Assembly: GCA_014529385.2 (NCBI GenBank) | Contig: CM043953.1 | Coordinates: 71,215,372 to 71,279,371 of the forward strand | Source of the DNA: Adiantum capillus-veneris | Lineage: Eukaryota > Streptophyta > Polypodiopsida > Polypodiales > Pteridaceae | Length of the DNA: 64,000 nucleotides | Direction of reading: 5' to 3' | Shown: positions 25,353 to 37,563 of the stretch, piece after piece | Layout of the letters: each line of letters opens with the position of its first letter | How positions within the stretch are numbered: position 1 is the stretch's first letter | The notes under the pieces: generated by a model | Told to the model about the DNA's origin: nothing | What the model saw: only the letters and a program-made list of their open reading frames with translations | Databases searched by the model: none | Position numbers and translations under genes: made by a program

Positions 25353-26622
25353 GTAGCGTGCAGTTGAACAGGCTTTTATTGCTTCTCAAAGAAAGGGTGG
25401 TAACAGTAATGCAGCCACTTCTTATGGTTCTGCTGCGAGTGGCAAAAATTCAGTTCCTAATGCTTCTGTTGGCAACAATTCTTCTGGAAATTCTGGTGAT
25501 AAGGGCAAAAAGAAGATGTGTTGCCATTATTGTAAAGCTAATGATCACTTGATCAAGTCGTGTCCTAAGTTGAAGGCCAAAGAGGCTAAGAAGAAAGAGG
25601 GTGGTTCCACTACAAATGCTGGTTCCACTACAAATGCAGCCATTATTGAGTCTTCTGTAAAAGGAGATTGTAATGCTGATGTTGATGCAGAATGAGCTTT
25701 TAGCGCAGAGTGCACTTACAATCTTGTTGTCCATGATGCATGCTTGTTAATTGCTGTAGATTCACATGTGTGGTATTTCGATAGTGGTGCTACAAAGCAC
25801 ATTACCTCACATCGTGAATTGTTTACCTCTCTCGAGTCTGTCCCTCATGGGAATTCTATCACTTGTGCCAACAATGCCTCTTATCCAGTTCCGGGAGTTG
25901 GAAAGATTGTGCTTACTGCTGCAAATGGCAGTTCTTTCACACTTGTTGATGCACTTTATGTACCTGGGATCAAGAAGAATCTGTTGTCTATATCTGCACT
26001 TGCTAGACTTGGACTTGTAGTCAATTTTGTGGATGACAGATGTACAGTACATGATCTCAATTTTGGTGATGAAATTGTTGCATCTGGCCTTTTGTGCCGT
26101 GGTCTGTATAAGCTCACTTTGTATGACAAGTGTGGACAAAATTTTGCAAATGTTGTTGCAGATTCAAGGGCTATTTCAGATGCAAAACTTTGGCATGCAC
26201 GTTTTTGTCATCTGAATTTTGCCAGCTTGCTGCGTTTGCAGAAATCTGATATGGTTGCTTCTTTGCCGCCTCTTAAAGCACCTGTCAAACATGTTTGTGA
26301 AGGCTGTATTTTGGGTAAGATGCAGCGTTCTAAGTTTCCAAAGAATGGTTCAGTTCGGGCCACGTGCAAGTTGCAGCTTGTGCATAGTGATGTTTGTGGA
26401 CCCATGCAAACTCCATCCTTGGGCAATTACCTTTACTTCGTGACTTTCATGGATGATTACTCCAGGCATGCATGGGTATTTCCGCTTAAAACGAAGTCCA
26501 AAGTTTTTATGTGCTTCAAACAATTTCTGGCTATGGTTGAAAATGTCTCGAAATGTACTATGGGCACCCTCCGTTCCGATCGAGGGGGGAGTATATGTCT
26601 CATAAATTTAATGCATTTCTAG
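25353..26622 (+). pseudogene. Copia1 Gag zinc knuckle, protease and integrase N-terminal half
   Basis: In frame 1 a zinc knuckle CHYCKANDHLIKSC lies at about 25520-25563. After a TGA at 25693-25695 comes the protease active site DSGATKH (about 25783), then LYVPGIKKNLLS. Next come the GAG-pre-integrase H-H-C-C region (LWHARFCH and CEGCILGK) and the integrase core (VHSDVCGPM, TFMDDYSRHAWVF, LRSDRGG). The open frame from 25744 ends when it shifts at a run of six G near 26583-26588. Confidence 0.9.
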
Positions 26623-28358
26623 ATAGTCGTGGGATAAAAGACCAATGTACAGTGCCTTATACACCTCACCAAAATGGTGTTGCTGCGAGGAAAAACAGGT
26701 CACTAAAGGAAATGGCACGATGTATGGTCAAAAGTCAAGCTTTGCCGCATTCTTTTTGGCTTGAGGCCATCATGTGTGCCACTTATGTACTTAACAGGTG
26801 TCCTACGAAAGCTTTGCAGTCTATTACTCCATATGAAGCATGGCATGATAGAAAGCCTTCTATTGAGCACATGCGTGTTTTTGGTTGTTTGGCATATGCT
26901 TTGGTGCCACAAGTGCAGCACAGAAAATTGGATGATAAGGCTACCAAATGTATTTTTGTTGGTTATAGTGCCGAAAGAAAAGGTTACAGGTTGTATCATC
27001 CGCAAACAAAACGTATTCTGGTTTCACGGGATGTAGTGTTTGTGGAAGATTCTGTTCAGCCCTTGCTGTCATGTGCTAGAGACAGAAATGTAAGCTCACA
27101 GGACATTTATGACACTTTGTTGCCTCTTTTCAGTGGTGGAAATACGAATGTAAGTTCCAATGAGGCAAATGTACAGCCTATGGGGGTTTCTGAAAATGTT
27201 ACAGATCAGCCTATTAGTGATGCAGATGTACATGATGTACTTGATGAGGAAAGGGCTGAAAATGAGCAGACTAGAGGTATGCCAAAATGGTTGGTGCACA
27301 CTTTGTGTGACAGTAAATTGGATGCACCTTTGTCTAGTCGTACTCATTCAGGCTCTCGCCATGCATCTTATGCATCAGATTGTTATGCTTTGGTTGTGTC
27401 TAGCTTATGTGATGTTGAGGAACCTCTGTCTTTTGATGAAGCACAGAATTTGGAAAATTGGATGGCTGCCATGCAATCAGAATATGATGCACTTATTGAA
27501 AATGACACATGGACTTTATGTGATTTGCCTCCTGGCAAAAAGTCCATTGGTACGAAGTGGGTTTACAAGTTGAAACGCAAGCCGGATGGTGAGATCGATC
27601 ACCATAAGGCTCGACTTGTTGCAAAGGGTTATGCAGAACAAAAAGGCATAGATTATGAAGAGACTTTTGCTCCCACTTGTCGTATGACTACTGTGCATTT
27701 TCTATGTGCATTGGCAGCTCATTTTGGTTGGGATGTACATCAATCAGACATTGTTACTGCTTTCTTGAATGGTGACATATTTGAGGAAGTTTATGTAATG
27801 CAGCCTCGCGGTTTTGTCATAAAAGGACAAGAGGACAAAGTGTGCAGATGTAAGAAGGCTTTGTATGGGTTGAAGCAATCTCCTCGTGCTTGGTATGAGA
27901 AAGCTGACACTCATTTGGTTAAATGAGGCTTTCGTAACAGTCCAACAGAAAGCACATTGTATGTAAAGTCTGAGGATGATGTATTTCTCATTGTGGTTCT
28001 ATATGTCAATGATTTGCTGATCAATGGACCAAATGAGAGACATATTGCTGAATTTAAGGCTGATTTGAATGCTACTTTCAAGATGAAAGATTTGGGGCTG
28101 TTGCATCATTACTTGGGTATACAATTTAAGCAGTGTGATGGTGGTATTGCCTTGTGTCAGAAAAGTTACATAGAGACATTGCTATGTAAATTTGGACTTG
28201 AGGATTGCAAACCTATTGCCATTACCATGGAAACAGGTTTGATGTTGAGTCTACATGATGCTGGCGATCCTGCTGATGTGACTCTTTATCAAACTGCTGT
28301 TGGCTGCCTCATTTATGTATGCAACACGAGGCTGGACATTCAGTTTGCAGTCCCATAG
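26590..28358 (+). pseudogene. Copia1 integrase C-terminal half and reverse transcriptase
   Basis: Frame 3 continues with YTPHQNGVAARKNR (integrase; the family usually has E where A follows VA, so the third catalytic residue looks lost), then RVFGCLAYALVP and GYRLYHPQTKR. RT follows: WVYKLKRKPDGEI, KARLVAKGYAEQKGIDYEETFAP, VHQSDIVTAFLNGD and ALYGLKQSPRAW. A TGA at 27924-27926 interrupts it. The catalytic YVDD box reads YVND at about 28003-28014. A TAG at 28356-28358 ends this part. Confidence 0.9.
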
Positions 28359-29030
28359 GTCAGCAAATTTATGCATAGCCTAGGGTCTAAGCATTGGCAG
28401 GCTGTCAAGAGAATTTTCCGCTACCTTAGTGGCACTTTACATCTTGGCTTGTTTTATCCCAAGGGGGGATTATTGCCGCCATACTTACATGCTTTTTCGG
28501 ACTCAGATTGGGCTGGTTGTTTTGACACGCGAGTGTCCACAAGTGGTTTTTGTTTCATGCTTGGCAGTTCATGTATATCATGGTTGAGCAAGAAGCAACC
28601 TACTGTGGCCACTTCGGGTTGTGAGGCTCAATACAGGGCAGTCTTCACAGCTACGGTTGAGTGTGTATGGCTCAGACGCCTTATGGCTGATTTAGGTGTT
28701 GGACAGGACACTGCCAACACTATCTACACTGACAGTCAGAGCGCATTGGCAATTGCGAGGAACCCAGTTTTTCATGCTCGCACAAAGCACATTGAGGTGC
28801 ATTACCACTATGTCAGGGAGAGGCTCTTAGCAGGAGAGATCAGCTTGGCTTATGTGCCAACACAGGACAACCTTGCAGATCTTTTCACAAAGGCATTGTC
28901 TCGTGAGAAGCTTGAGATTTCCGCAAAGCTTTGGGCTTACTCCCCTTTGTGGACTGATCATGTCCTCAGGGCCTGGCACTTCCCTTTACTCATGTGCCAG
29001 CTCTCGTTCACCGCATCACTCCAGGGGGGA
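28359..29030 (+). pseudogene. Copia1 RNase H
   Basis: It holds FSDSDWAGCFDTRVSTSGF, CEAQYRAV, YTDSQSALAIARNP, RTKHIEVHYHYVRE and QDNLADLFTKAL, the conserved blocks of copia RNase H in order. The frame is open from 28371 to 29054 and runs slightly into the LTR. Confidence 0.9.
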
Positions 29031-29032
29031 TT
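29021..29032 (+). other. Polypurine tract of Copia1
   Basis: CCAGGGGGGATT lies directly before the 3' LTR start at 29033. Confidence 0.8.
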
Positions 29033-29259
29033 TGTTACCATATACGTGTGGTAGTGATGTGTGTGAACACACTAGGACCGCAGGGGCATTTTTTCCCTCT
29101 TTAGAAGGTTTTTTCTCCCCGTGCATTGTATAGACGCCCATCACTCTAGGGCTATCTATCTTTCCATTGCACATAAGTAATACACTCTCGATTGTGTGCC
29201 TTGAGCTTCCTTCGTCTTCTCCAAGCTGTGTGCGTTTCTCTGCAACCCTAATTCCAACA
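29033..29259 (+). repeat. 3' LTR of Copia1
   Basis: This 227-bp copy matches 24047-24273 with a few substitutions and small indels. GTCAT follows it directly. Confidence 0.95.
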
Positions 29260-29264
29260 GTCAT

Positions 29265-31635
29265 CTTGGTCAAGAGGGTAAGCTTGTGCAATTGGAGAGA
29301 CGTCCTCTACTAAGCATGGATAAGTTGCGGTCAATAGACGTATCAGCCATTCTAACTCCTCGAAATTCCTCTCACATACTAGTGTATCTACCAAATCCTA
29401 TTCACATGCAAGCACCTAGTAGACTATGTGAAACACTTGTGAAAAATAAAGAGGGTACCTCTCACCCAAGGTAGGAGTGGATGACTCTAGCATACTAGCC
29501 ATATATGTACAAATAGATAGATGATGGTTAGAGTGCAAATATTATAAGGGTCATGTTAAAAAGTTGTGTCCTTGTGCATAATGTGTTTTTATAATTTTGT
29601 GTCATATATAGAACTTGTAAGTTTCCAAATTTTTGTTTGGTGCTCTTGCTCTTTTACTTTTATTTTTGTTTTTGTGAGTATAAGGCTTCATATATATATT
29701 ACCTAAGATTGGGGGATTGAGAGTTCGGGCAGGAAGGTTAAGAGGGGAACAAGTGAATGATGGATGTCAACAAACACTCCCCCCTGCTTTGGGTAGATCA
29801 TACCTTTTGGAATGATGTCATCACCTTTTGAAACCAATTGTTCCAAGTTGTTATGGACAAAGACTTTGACCAATAGTTGTTGACCGCCCTAAGCATTTCA
29901 TCTAGTTGCAAGAGTGGTAAGGTACTCTCCCATTATTTTATTTGCAACATTGTTGTAGGTGGTGAACTTACAACGGGAAGTGCAAATTTTTTCTTGTTTG
30001 TTTGGATATGTATAATGGTAGGTGGAGGTTGTGTCGAAGCTTTGATTTTCGTATATGAACTACATGAAGAGCAAGAAGCTTCATTTGTTTTTTCTATTTT
30101 TTAACTGAGCGAAACAAGCCTTTCTCACTTGGGTACCCATACTAGCTCCAGATCTAGTGTATAGTGTTCTGTGACCTTTCCCTTTGCACAATCTTTAATC
30201 GTCTTTATCGTTACAAGATTTGACTCACATGGGTCTATAGGTGATAGGTAAGAGCACAATTTACGTTTTGGCACCCATATTTGATCATACCCTTCATAGT
30301 AGCCTTGGGCTTCCAATAGTCGTTTAGGAATTCAAAGCAACGTTTTCTTACATTTCTTTGAGCGAGCGGGGCGTTTCTTACAAGTTTCTATTTTTTAGCG
30401 TAAAAAATGGTCACTAAAGAAGTTTTAGGGACCCATTTGTATGTTTTCCTTGTTATATTGCGATGGGTCTCATCAGAAGCTATATGCTTTGCTCTTATCA
30501 TATTTAAAGGTAAGAGTGGTGGCATTTTATCCCCCTCAAGTGTTACCCAAGCCGTCCCCTATTTCCCCAAGTGTCTATGGTTGCTACTAGATGGACCCAA
30601 TCCACATTGTCAGACTCAATCATCCCAAGTAGACCATCCATATAAGGAGAATCTTCCCCAACATCAGTGTCCATTTTACACATATAACAATACTGCAATG
30701 GGACCGAGTGAATTGTGATGTTAGATCTATGATCAATTATAAATCTATTTCCTAGAGGATGTGCCCCACTAGTTACAAGATCCACTCGAATGGCAGAGTC
30801 TTGGAACTGCAAGTAGACATGGTTTTTAGACCAATCATGCACCATTTTTGCTGCCCTCATGAAAGGACGTCCTAAGATCATCTCAGATGACATAGTGTGC
30901 TTGGAAAAATCCATAACAATAAAGGTATGCCTTATTTTGTGTCTAAAGAACTTGATCTGAAGATCTTCTAGCATCCCAATAGGCTTAACAACAGTCCCAT
31001 TGGCCATCTTTACCACTATGTTTGTGGTCCCAAGGTGAGGTCTTCCCATAGTTTCCCAACAATTTTTAGTCACAATGCTAACCGTAGCGCCACCATCAAG
31101 AATTCCCTTCACAATTAATCCCTTGGTAGTGATTGGTATGGTCACATTGGATTCATCGCCTTCAAAATATTCCCCCAACTTGCTAACAGGTATTTCAACA
31201 ACAGAGTTCTCATCTAGGTTGGGTTGTGGATCTAAGTGTTCCTCCTCTATTGGCACCTCCCTAGCTCCATCCATCTGCGCAAATTGTGGTAGCCCGACTT
31301 TCAGTTCTCCATTGAAGAAAGCTTGAAGAGCTAAGAATAGCTCGGGGTCTCCATATAATTTGGACATAACTGTGGTTCTAACTTTTGAAGCCATGAAATC
31401 CATCAATTTGGCAATATTTAACGGCACCTTTTGGGCTTCAGTCCCTTGACGTGGGAAAGATGGGATCTCCATTTCTTCGATAGAGTCGGGTAATCCCTAT
31501 GTAAACATTCTCTCCAACAAGAAGTGAGTACGTCCACTTTCCTATGACTTTAAGTCACTTTCTTCTTGGATGACACTAGGTATGGCTAGTGGTCTATGGC
31601 CTTTGTGAGGTTGATTTTTTGAAGGAATCCCAAAT
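29265..31635 (-). mobile_element. NA1 internal region: linker, WVPK-repeat ORF remnant and protease
   Basis: The part from 29265 to about 29340 continues, on the minus strand, the acidic frame cut by Copia1. About 29600-29870 matches NA2 at about 39600-39850. From 30316 downwards the frame with QIWVPKRKLCSYLSP and LVWVPK matches the NA2 WVPK ORF. The protease frame is 31472-30543. Homology to NA2 ends near 31620 (GTGAGGTTGA), where the satellite-bearing insertion begins. Confidence 0.75.
30543..31472 (-). pseudogene. NA1 Gag C-terminus and aspartic protease
   Basis: The 309-codon frame includes the Gag end (VPLNIAKLMDFMASKVRTT) and runs without a stop into a retropepsin-like domain: YFEGDESNVTIPITTKG, then LDGGATVSIVTKNCW (active-site loop), VVKMANGTVV, IVMDFSKH and EMILGRPFMR. 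The active-site triplet reads DGG where retropepsins usually have DSG or DTG; NA2 has the same, so this is a family trait. NA2 has a stop codon at the Gag-protease junction where NA1 has GAA. Confidence 0.75.
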
Positions 31636-31984
31636 CCCGAGCGAGTTTTTTTTAGCAATTACTAAACCGAGCAAAAATTATCAATATACAATTTTGAAAA
31701 TCTCAAACTATTCAAGATACTTCTACTTAATTTAATAATCATTCATACATGTGTTTTTATTTAGTTCTTACACTGTAGTCAAGCCAAGATAGAGGTGCTG
31801 GCTATTACAGGACATTAAGTTGAGAATGGATGATGAAAGCACATTGCAAAGGATAAATACTAGGCTCTAAATTCCCTATCTGCAACCTTCATGTATGCAT
31901 TGTAGGGAACCATGATATGCATACTCTCTCTCTCTCTCTCTCTAAAACATAAACAAATGTCTTTGTCTAATTATAGGGTTGAAA

Positions 31985-34801
31985 ATCACGGAGCCATTTG
32001 TGGAGTTTCTTGTAGCACCATGTGTTGATACATGATGCTATTAGAAGATTCATAGGAGCTAATTTAAGCACTTTATGGAGTTTCTTGTAGCATCACGTGT
32101 CGACACCTAGTGCTTTGGGAAGCTTCAAAGAGGCTAATTTAAGAGCTTTGTGGAGCTTCTTGTACCACTACATGTCAACATCTAGTGCTAAAGGAAGTTT
32201 CAAAGAGGCTATTTTAAGTGCTTTGTGGAGTTGCCTATAGCACCACGTGACGACACGTGGTGCTAAAGGAAGTTTCAAAGAGGCTAATTAAATATCGTTA
32301 TGGAGCTGTCTATAGCACCACGTGTCTGTACAAAGTGCTATATGAGTCTTCATAAGGGATAATTTAAGCCCTTTATGGAGATGCCTGGAGCACCACGTGT
32401 CCATATGTCGTGCTATAGAAAGCTTCAAAGAGGCTAACTTAAGAGCTTCGTGGAAACCCTTGTAACACCATGTGTCGACAAGTGGTTCTACATAAAGGTT
32501 CAAAGAGGCTATTCTAAGTGCTTTGTGGAGTTGTATGTAGCACCATATGTTGACACGTGGTGCTAAAGGAAGTTTCAAAGAGGCTAGTTTAAGCGCTTTG
32601 TGGAGCTATTTGTAGCACCACGTGTCGACATGTGGTGCTAAAGGAAGTTTCAAAGAGATTAATTTAAGTGCTTTGTGGAGTTACATTGAGCACCATGTGT
32701 CAACACGCGGTGCTAAAGAAAGTTTCAAAGAGGCTAAGTTAATCACTTTGTGGACTTGCTTGTAGCACCACGTGGCGGCACGTACTGCTAAAGGAAGTTT
32801 CCAAGAGGCTAGTTTAAGCGCTTTATGGAGCTGCAAGACACGTGGTGCTACAAGAAGTTTCAAAGAGGCTAATTTAAGCGCTTTGTAGAGTTGCATGTAG
32901 CACCACATGTCGACACGAGGTGCTAAAGAAAGTTTCAAAGAGGATAATTTAAGCGCTTTGTGGAGTTGCTTGTAGCATCACGTGTCGACACGTGGTGCTA
33001 CAGGAAGTTTGAAAGAGGCTAATTTAAGTGATTTGTGGAGTTACCTGTAGCACCATGTGTCGACATGTGGTGCTAAAGAAAGTTTTAAAGAGGCTAATTT
33101 AAGCGCTTTGTGGGGTTGCCTGTAGCACCACTTGTTGACTGTAGCACCACGTGTTGACACGTGGTGCTACATGAAGTTTGAAAGAGGCTAATTTAAGCAC
33201 TTTGTGGACCTGCCTGTAGCACCATGTGTTGACACGTGGTGCTACAGGAAGTTTCAAAGAGGTTAATTTAAGTGCTTTGTGGAGTTTCTATAGCACCACA
33301 TGTCGACACGTGGTGCTACAGAAAGTTTCAAAGAGGCTAATTTAAGTACTATGTGGAGCTGCATGTAGCACCACGTGTCCACACGTGGTGCTATAGGAAT
33401 ACCCAAAGCGGATTTAAGCCATTTTCAAAGTTGCTTGTGGCACCATGTGTCGGCACGTGGTGCTAAAGAAAGTTTCAAAGAGGCTAATTTAAGCTCTTTG
33501 TGGAGTTGCTTGTAGCACCACGTGGCGACACATGGTGCTCAAGCAATTTTCAAAGAGGCTAATTTAAGCGCTTTTGTGGAGTTGCTTGTAGCACCATGTG
33601 GCGACACGTGGTGCTAAAGGAATTTTCACAGAGGCTAGTTTAAGCTCTTTGTGGAGCTGTTTATAGCACCACATGTCGACACGTGGTGCTACAGGAAGTT
33701 TCAAAGAAGCTAATCTAAGCGCTTTGTGGAGTTGCATGTAGCACCACGTATCGACACGTGGTGCTAAAAAAAGTTTCAAAGAGGCTGATTTAAGCACTCT
33801 GTGGAGCTGCTTGTAGCATCACGTGTCGATACGTGGTGCTACATGAATTTTCAAAGAGGCTAATTTAAGTGCTTTGTGGAGTTGCCTATAGCACCACGTG
33901 TCGACACGTGGCACTAAAGAAAATATCAAAGAGGCTAATTGAAGCACTTTGTGGAGATGCTTGTAGCACCATGTGTCGATACTTGGTGCTAAAGGAAGTT
34001 TCAAAGAGGCTAATTTAAGTGCTTTGTGAAGTTGCATGTAGCACCACTTGTCGACACGTGGTGCTAAAGGAAGTTTCAAAGAGGCTAGTTTAAGTACTTT
34101 GTGGAGCTACATGTAGCACCATGTTTCGGCACATGGTACTATAGGAATATCCAAAGGGGATTTAAGCCATTTGCAAAGTTGCTTGTAGCACCACGTGTCG
34201 ACACCTGGTGTTATTGAAAGCTTTATAAGGGCTAATTTAAACTCTCTATGAAGCTGCTTGTAGCACCACATGTTGGCACATGCTACTCTAGGAAGCTTCA
34301 AGAGGTTAATTTTAGTGCTTTGTGGAGTTGTCTTTAGCACCACGTGTCGACACGTGGTGCTAAAGGAAGTTTTAAAGAGGCTAATTTAAGCATTTTTAGA
34401 GCTGCATGTACCATCACGTGTATGTATGTGGTGCTATAGGAATATTCAAACAGACTTTAATCCATATGTAGAGCACCATGTGTTGGCACATGGTGCTATT
34501 GGAAGCTTCATAAAGGCTAATTTAAGCAATTTATGGAGCTGCTGGTAGCACCATCTATCAGCACATGGTGCTATAAGAAGCTTCAAAGAGGCTAATTAAA
34601 GTGATTTGTGGAGCTGCCTGTAGCACCATGTGTCAACATGTGGTGCTAAAATAAGTTTCAAAGTAGTTAGTTTAAGCACTTTGTGAAATTTTCTATACAA
34701 CCGCGTGTTGGCACGTGGTGCTATAAAAATATTCAAAGGGAGATGCTGTAGCATTATGTGTCGGTACATGATATTTTAGGAATCTTCAAAGGGGCTTTAA
34801 G
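31985..34801. repeat. 75-bp satellite array, left part (about 37 units)
   Basis: The monomer phase is regular: the TGCT after the palindrome falls at 32261, 32336, 32411, 32486 and 32561. Each monomer has an AAGTTTCAAAGAGGCTAATT-type segment, a GCTTTGTGGAGTTGC-type segment and a palindrome whose best copies read TAGCACCACGTGTC followed by its exact reverse complement (28 bp, two CACGTG cores and a central GTCGAC). Small irregularities occur, for example a partial palindrome duplication near 33120-33160. The edges are more diverged than the middle, as in unequal crossing-over. On the minus strand one frame is open through many units (25-residue period). Confidence 0.95.
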
Positions 34802-34993
34802 TGTTGGGGTATAAAGCCCAATGTGGTCGCCCAGGTCAGTGGGCGGGCCGCCAGGTATGTACACATATTCCTTTGTAAAAAACTAATAAGAACTCACTAT
34901 GTTCTACACATTACAGTAGAGTGAGTTAACCATATCGTCGTGCTCTTCTTCTCGCACTCTCTCTCGCATCGCACTTCCGCTCGTACTCCTTCA
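34802..34993 (+). repeat. 5' LTR of Copia2
   Basis: It starts TGTTGGGGTATAAAGCCC, ends ACTCCTTCA, and is 192 bp long. It is nearly identical to the 3' copy. Confidence 0.95.
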
Positions 34994-34995
34994 AC

Positions 34996-35007
34996 TGGTA
35001 TCAGAGC
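34996..35007 (+). other. Primer binding site of Copia2
   Basis: TGGTATCAGAGC, the standard plant initiator-Met PBS, lies two bases after the 5' LTR. Confidence 0.95.
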
Positions 35008-36091
35008 TCAGATCGAGGCTCGGGGCAGCCCTACAGGAGGCTAGAGTCACCAGCTCAGATTGGAGTGAAATTCGACAGGCAAAGACACGGCCCCAATTCT
35101 TGTGGGAAAGCCCGTAGGACTTGGTGTGCTCAGAATTTCATTCTGAGGTCATCTCAGTCACCGTTCGGCTTCGACAAAGGTCTACGCAGGCCATTTTCGA
35201 CTACGTGGTCTCGACGAGTGCAGATCCGACTCTGCAAATTTGGGGTTTTCGGCCTACGACTACAGGTGCTGAGGATATCGACACTCCCAGAGTGTTGATT
35301 TGTGGCTGTCTACACATCGAAGGACGGCTCACAGTTCTTGGAGGCGTGTCACATACGACACGGGCGTATCTACACACAGACTGTAGGCCACATCCACTAG
35401 TTCATCAGGTAGCTTGTGTTTGCTGCTTGATATTCCAGATTTCATCCTGACATTGCAGGTACTTCCACATGGGATGTATTGTCAGAGATGATGTATGTCT
35501 GTTGAGGGTTTGCTGGCTGTAAGTCATGCAGCAAACAACCGCCGCAGCGGTTACAGCATACAGTGGGAAATTTGTGGATGTATGACTTTGTGGGAAGTCT
35601 ATGTACTGTCAGATTTACTGCAGCCTTTGTTGAGGGCCCAGTGAGGTTTTATTGAGCTGGGGGATTCTCGAATGTTGAGATCCTTTCCGTGATACAGGTC
35701 TTGGAGCGATCCCTCGAGCACCCTTAGATAGGGAACTAGGATGTATTAACTGTGAGTTAGACAGTTGGGATTGCATCTTTGCTTTACTGCCGTTGAGGCA
35801 TTGTCGCAGTCTATGCTTACAGGACAGTGACAGAACAGTCAGAGACAGTACAGGTGCAGGACAGGTTTACCCACAGCTTACAGTGTCAGAGAGACAGTGT
35901 TTTTGAGCTATTTTTTGGTCTGTTTTTTGAGTACACCAGAGCCATTTTACAAAGGAGACTCTGCCAAAATTTATGCAGAATCTGAAGCTTTCTTGGTTCA
36001 TTTGACAGGTTGATATTGGTTCAGAGGTCAGTTTACAGGGGAAACTCTGCCGAACTTTTCCCAAGAAAGTAAACTACTGTGAAGCATAGCT
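35008..36091 (+). other. Copia2 untranslated leader
   Basis: About 1.1 kb lies between the PBS and the Gag start. Open frames up to 109 codons occur (35121-35450), but I see no known domain and treat them as chance. Confidence 0.6.
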
Positions 36092-37549
36092 ATGGCTTGA
36101 TCACAGGACACTGCTCTTTACAATATCAAGAAGCTGGATGGAACCAATTTCCCATTGTGGAAGAAGCAGATTTGGCACGTGTTGGTACAAAAGAAGCAGA
36201 TAAAACCTATAAAGCTCAAAGGGATAAAACCAGAAGATATGGACGAAGATGAATGAAGCGAAATGGATGAATTGGCACTTTCTACCATTATGCTAACTTT
36301 GGGAGAAAGCGTTTACTTCAATGTAGCAGACGGGATGTCGGCTTATCAAGCATGGTTAAAGCTGAGTGATCTTTATGAGAAGCAGAGTGCAGCTTCACAG
36401 GTATACTGGCTTAAGAAGCTTGTTGACTTGAAGATGAAAGAAGGGACACCTATGTCCAATCATCTGAATGAATTCAACACAATCTATAGTCAGTTGTCAG
36501 CTCAAGGTGTCAAGTTTGATGAACCTGTTAGAGCTATGTTCCTGTTGATCACATTGCCGAAAAGTTGGGATACTTTTCGCACAGCTTTGAGTAATTCTGC
36601 ACCTCCAGATGGTTTGAACATAGCAGGTGTAGAAGGAAGTCTGCTTACTGAAGAAACCAATAGAAAGACAATGGACAAAGGCAAAGGAACAACCTTAGTT
36701 GTCAGGGGAAGGACCAAAGAAAAGTACAAAGGTGGAAAGAGGAATCAGTCTCGTAGCAAGTCCCGCAGTGCTAAAGGCAAGAGTGACATAGAATGCTACC
36801 ATTGTGGCAAGAAGGGTCACATGAAAAGAGACTGCAGAGAATGGAAAGCAGAAAAAGGCAAAGAGAAAGCTGAAGACCATGGTGAGAAGAACAAGTCCTC
36901 AGTGAAGATTCAAGAAATAAATGTGACAAACACTATTGCAGAGGATGACAGTCTAGTGTCAGGAGACATCTACTTCTTGAAGAATACAATGGACTCAGCT
37001 CTTCTTACATCATCTGATGGAAATGCACTAAGTGGCTGGATTATAGACTCAGGGGCATCACTTCATGTGTCTCCAAACAAGGAGTGGTTTACCTCTTATG
37101 TGACCACTAAAGATCATGTTCGGCTAGGCAATGGGCAGACATGTGAGATCTTAGGTGTTGGAGATGTTCAATTGAAGTTTCAGAATGGATCTTCTTTCAC
37201 GCTGAAGAATGTGAGACATGTTCCCGCAATTACAAAGAGCTTGATCAGCACAGGTTTACTTGATGATGCTGGCTACGTCACCACTTTTGGATAGAACATG
37301 TGGAAGATATCCAAGGGTTCTATTACAGTAGCACATGGAGTAAAGTCTGGAGGACTTTACATGATTTATGTATCAAATGTCTCTAAAAATGTAATCAATG
37401 TAACCGAGCAACTGAACGTTTCTTTGTGGCATAGCCGGTTAGGACATATGTCCAAGAAGGGAATGGAAATCTTGTCTCGTTCTGGTTATTTGCCTGGCTT
37501 TTCATTTAATGATTTTGAATTCTGTGAACATTGTCTGTATGGTAAGTAA
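36092..37549 (+). pseudogene. Copia2 Gag, protease and GAG-pre-integrase (5' half of the polyprotein)
   Basis: The ATG at 36092 is followed by a TGA two codons later, then SQDTALYNIKKLDGTNFPLW, the usual copia Gag start. A second TGA is at 36254-36256 and a long frame runs 36263-37294. It holds the UBN2-type Gag (AYQAWLKLSDLYEKQSAAS), zinc knuckle CYHCGKKGHMKRDC at about 36793-36834, and protease DSGASLHVSPN at about 37048. After a TAG at 37292 it continues to LWHSRLGHMSKKGMEIL and CEHCLYGK (H-H-C-C), then a TAA at 37547-37549. NA2 lies 14 bases further on. Confidence 0.9.
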
Positions 37550-37563
37550 ACACAGCAGCCACA

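Larger units (their letters stand above)
24047..29259 (+). mobile_element. Copia1: Ty1/copia retrotransposon, full length but inactive
   Basis: It is 5213 bp with 227-bp LTRs (24047-24273 and 29033-29259), flanked by identical GTCAT duplications (24042-24046 and 29260-29264). A tRNA-Met-type PBS and a G-rich PPT are present. The order gag, protease, integrase, RT, RNase H is that of Ty1/copia. The LTRs differ at only a few sites (for example CACGCTAGG versus CACACTAGG), so it is much younger than its NA1 host. Six stops, two frameshifts and a changed RT motif make it inactive. Confidence 0.95.

Noticed and set aside
31985-34801. CRISPR-like regular array
   Set aside because: The units are contiguous 75-bp near-copies with no variable spacers, in a plant genome; it is a satellite.
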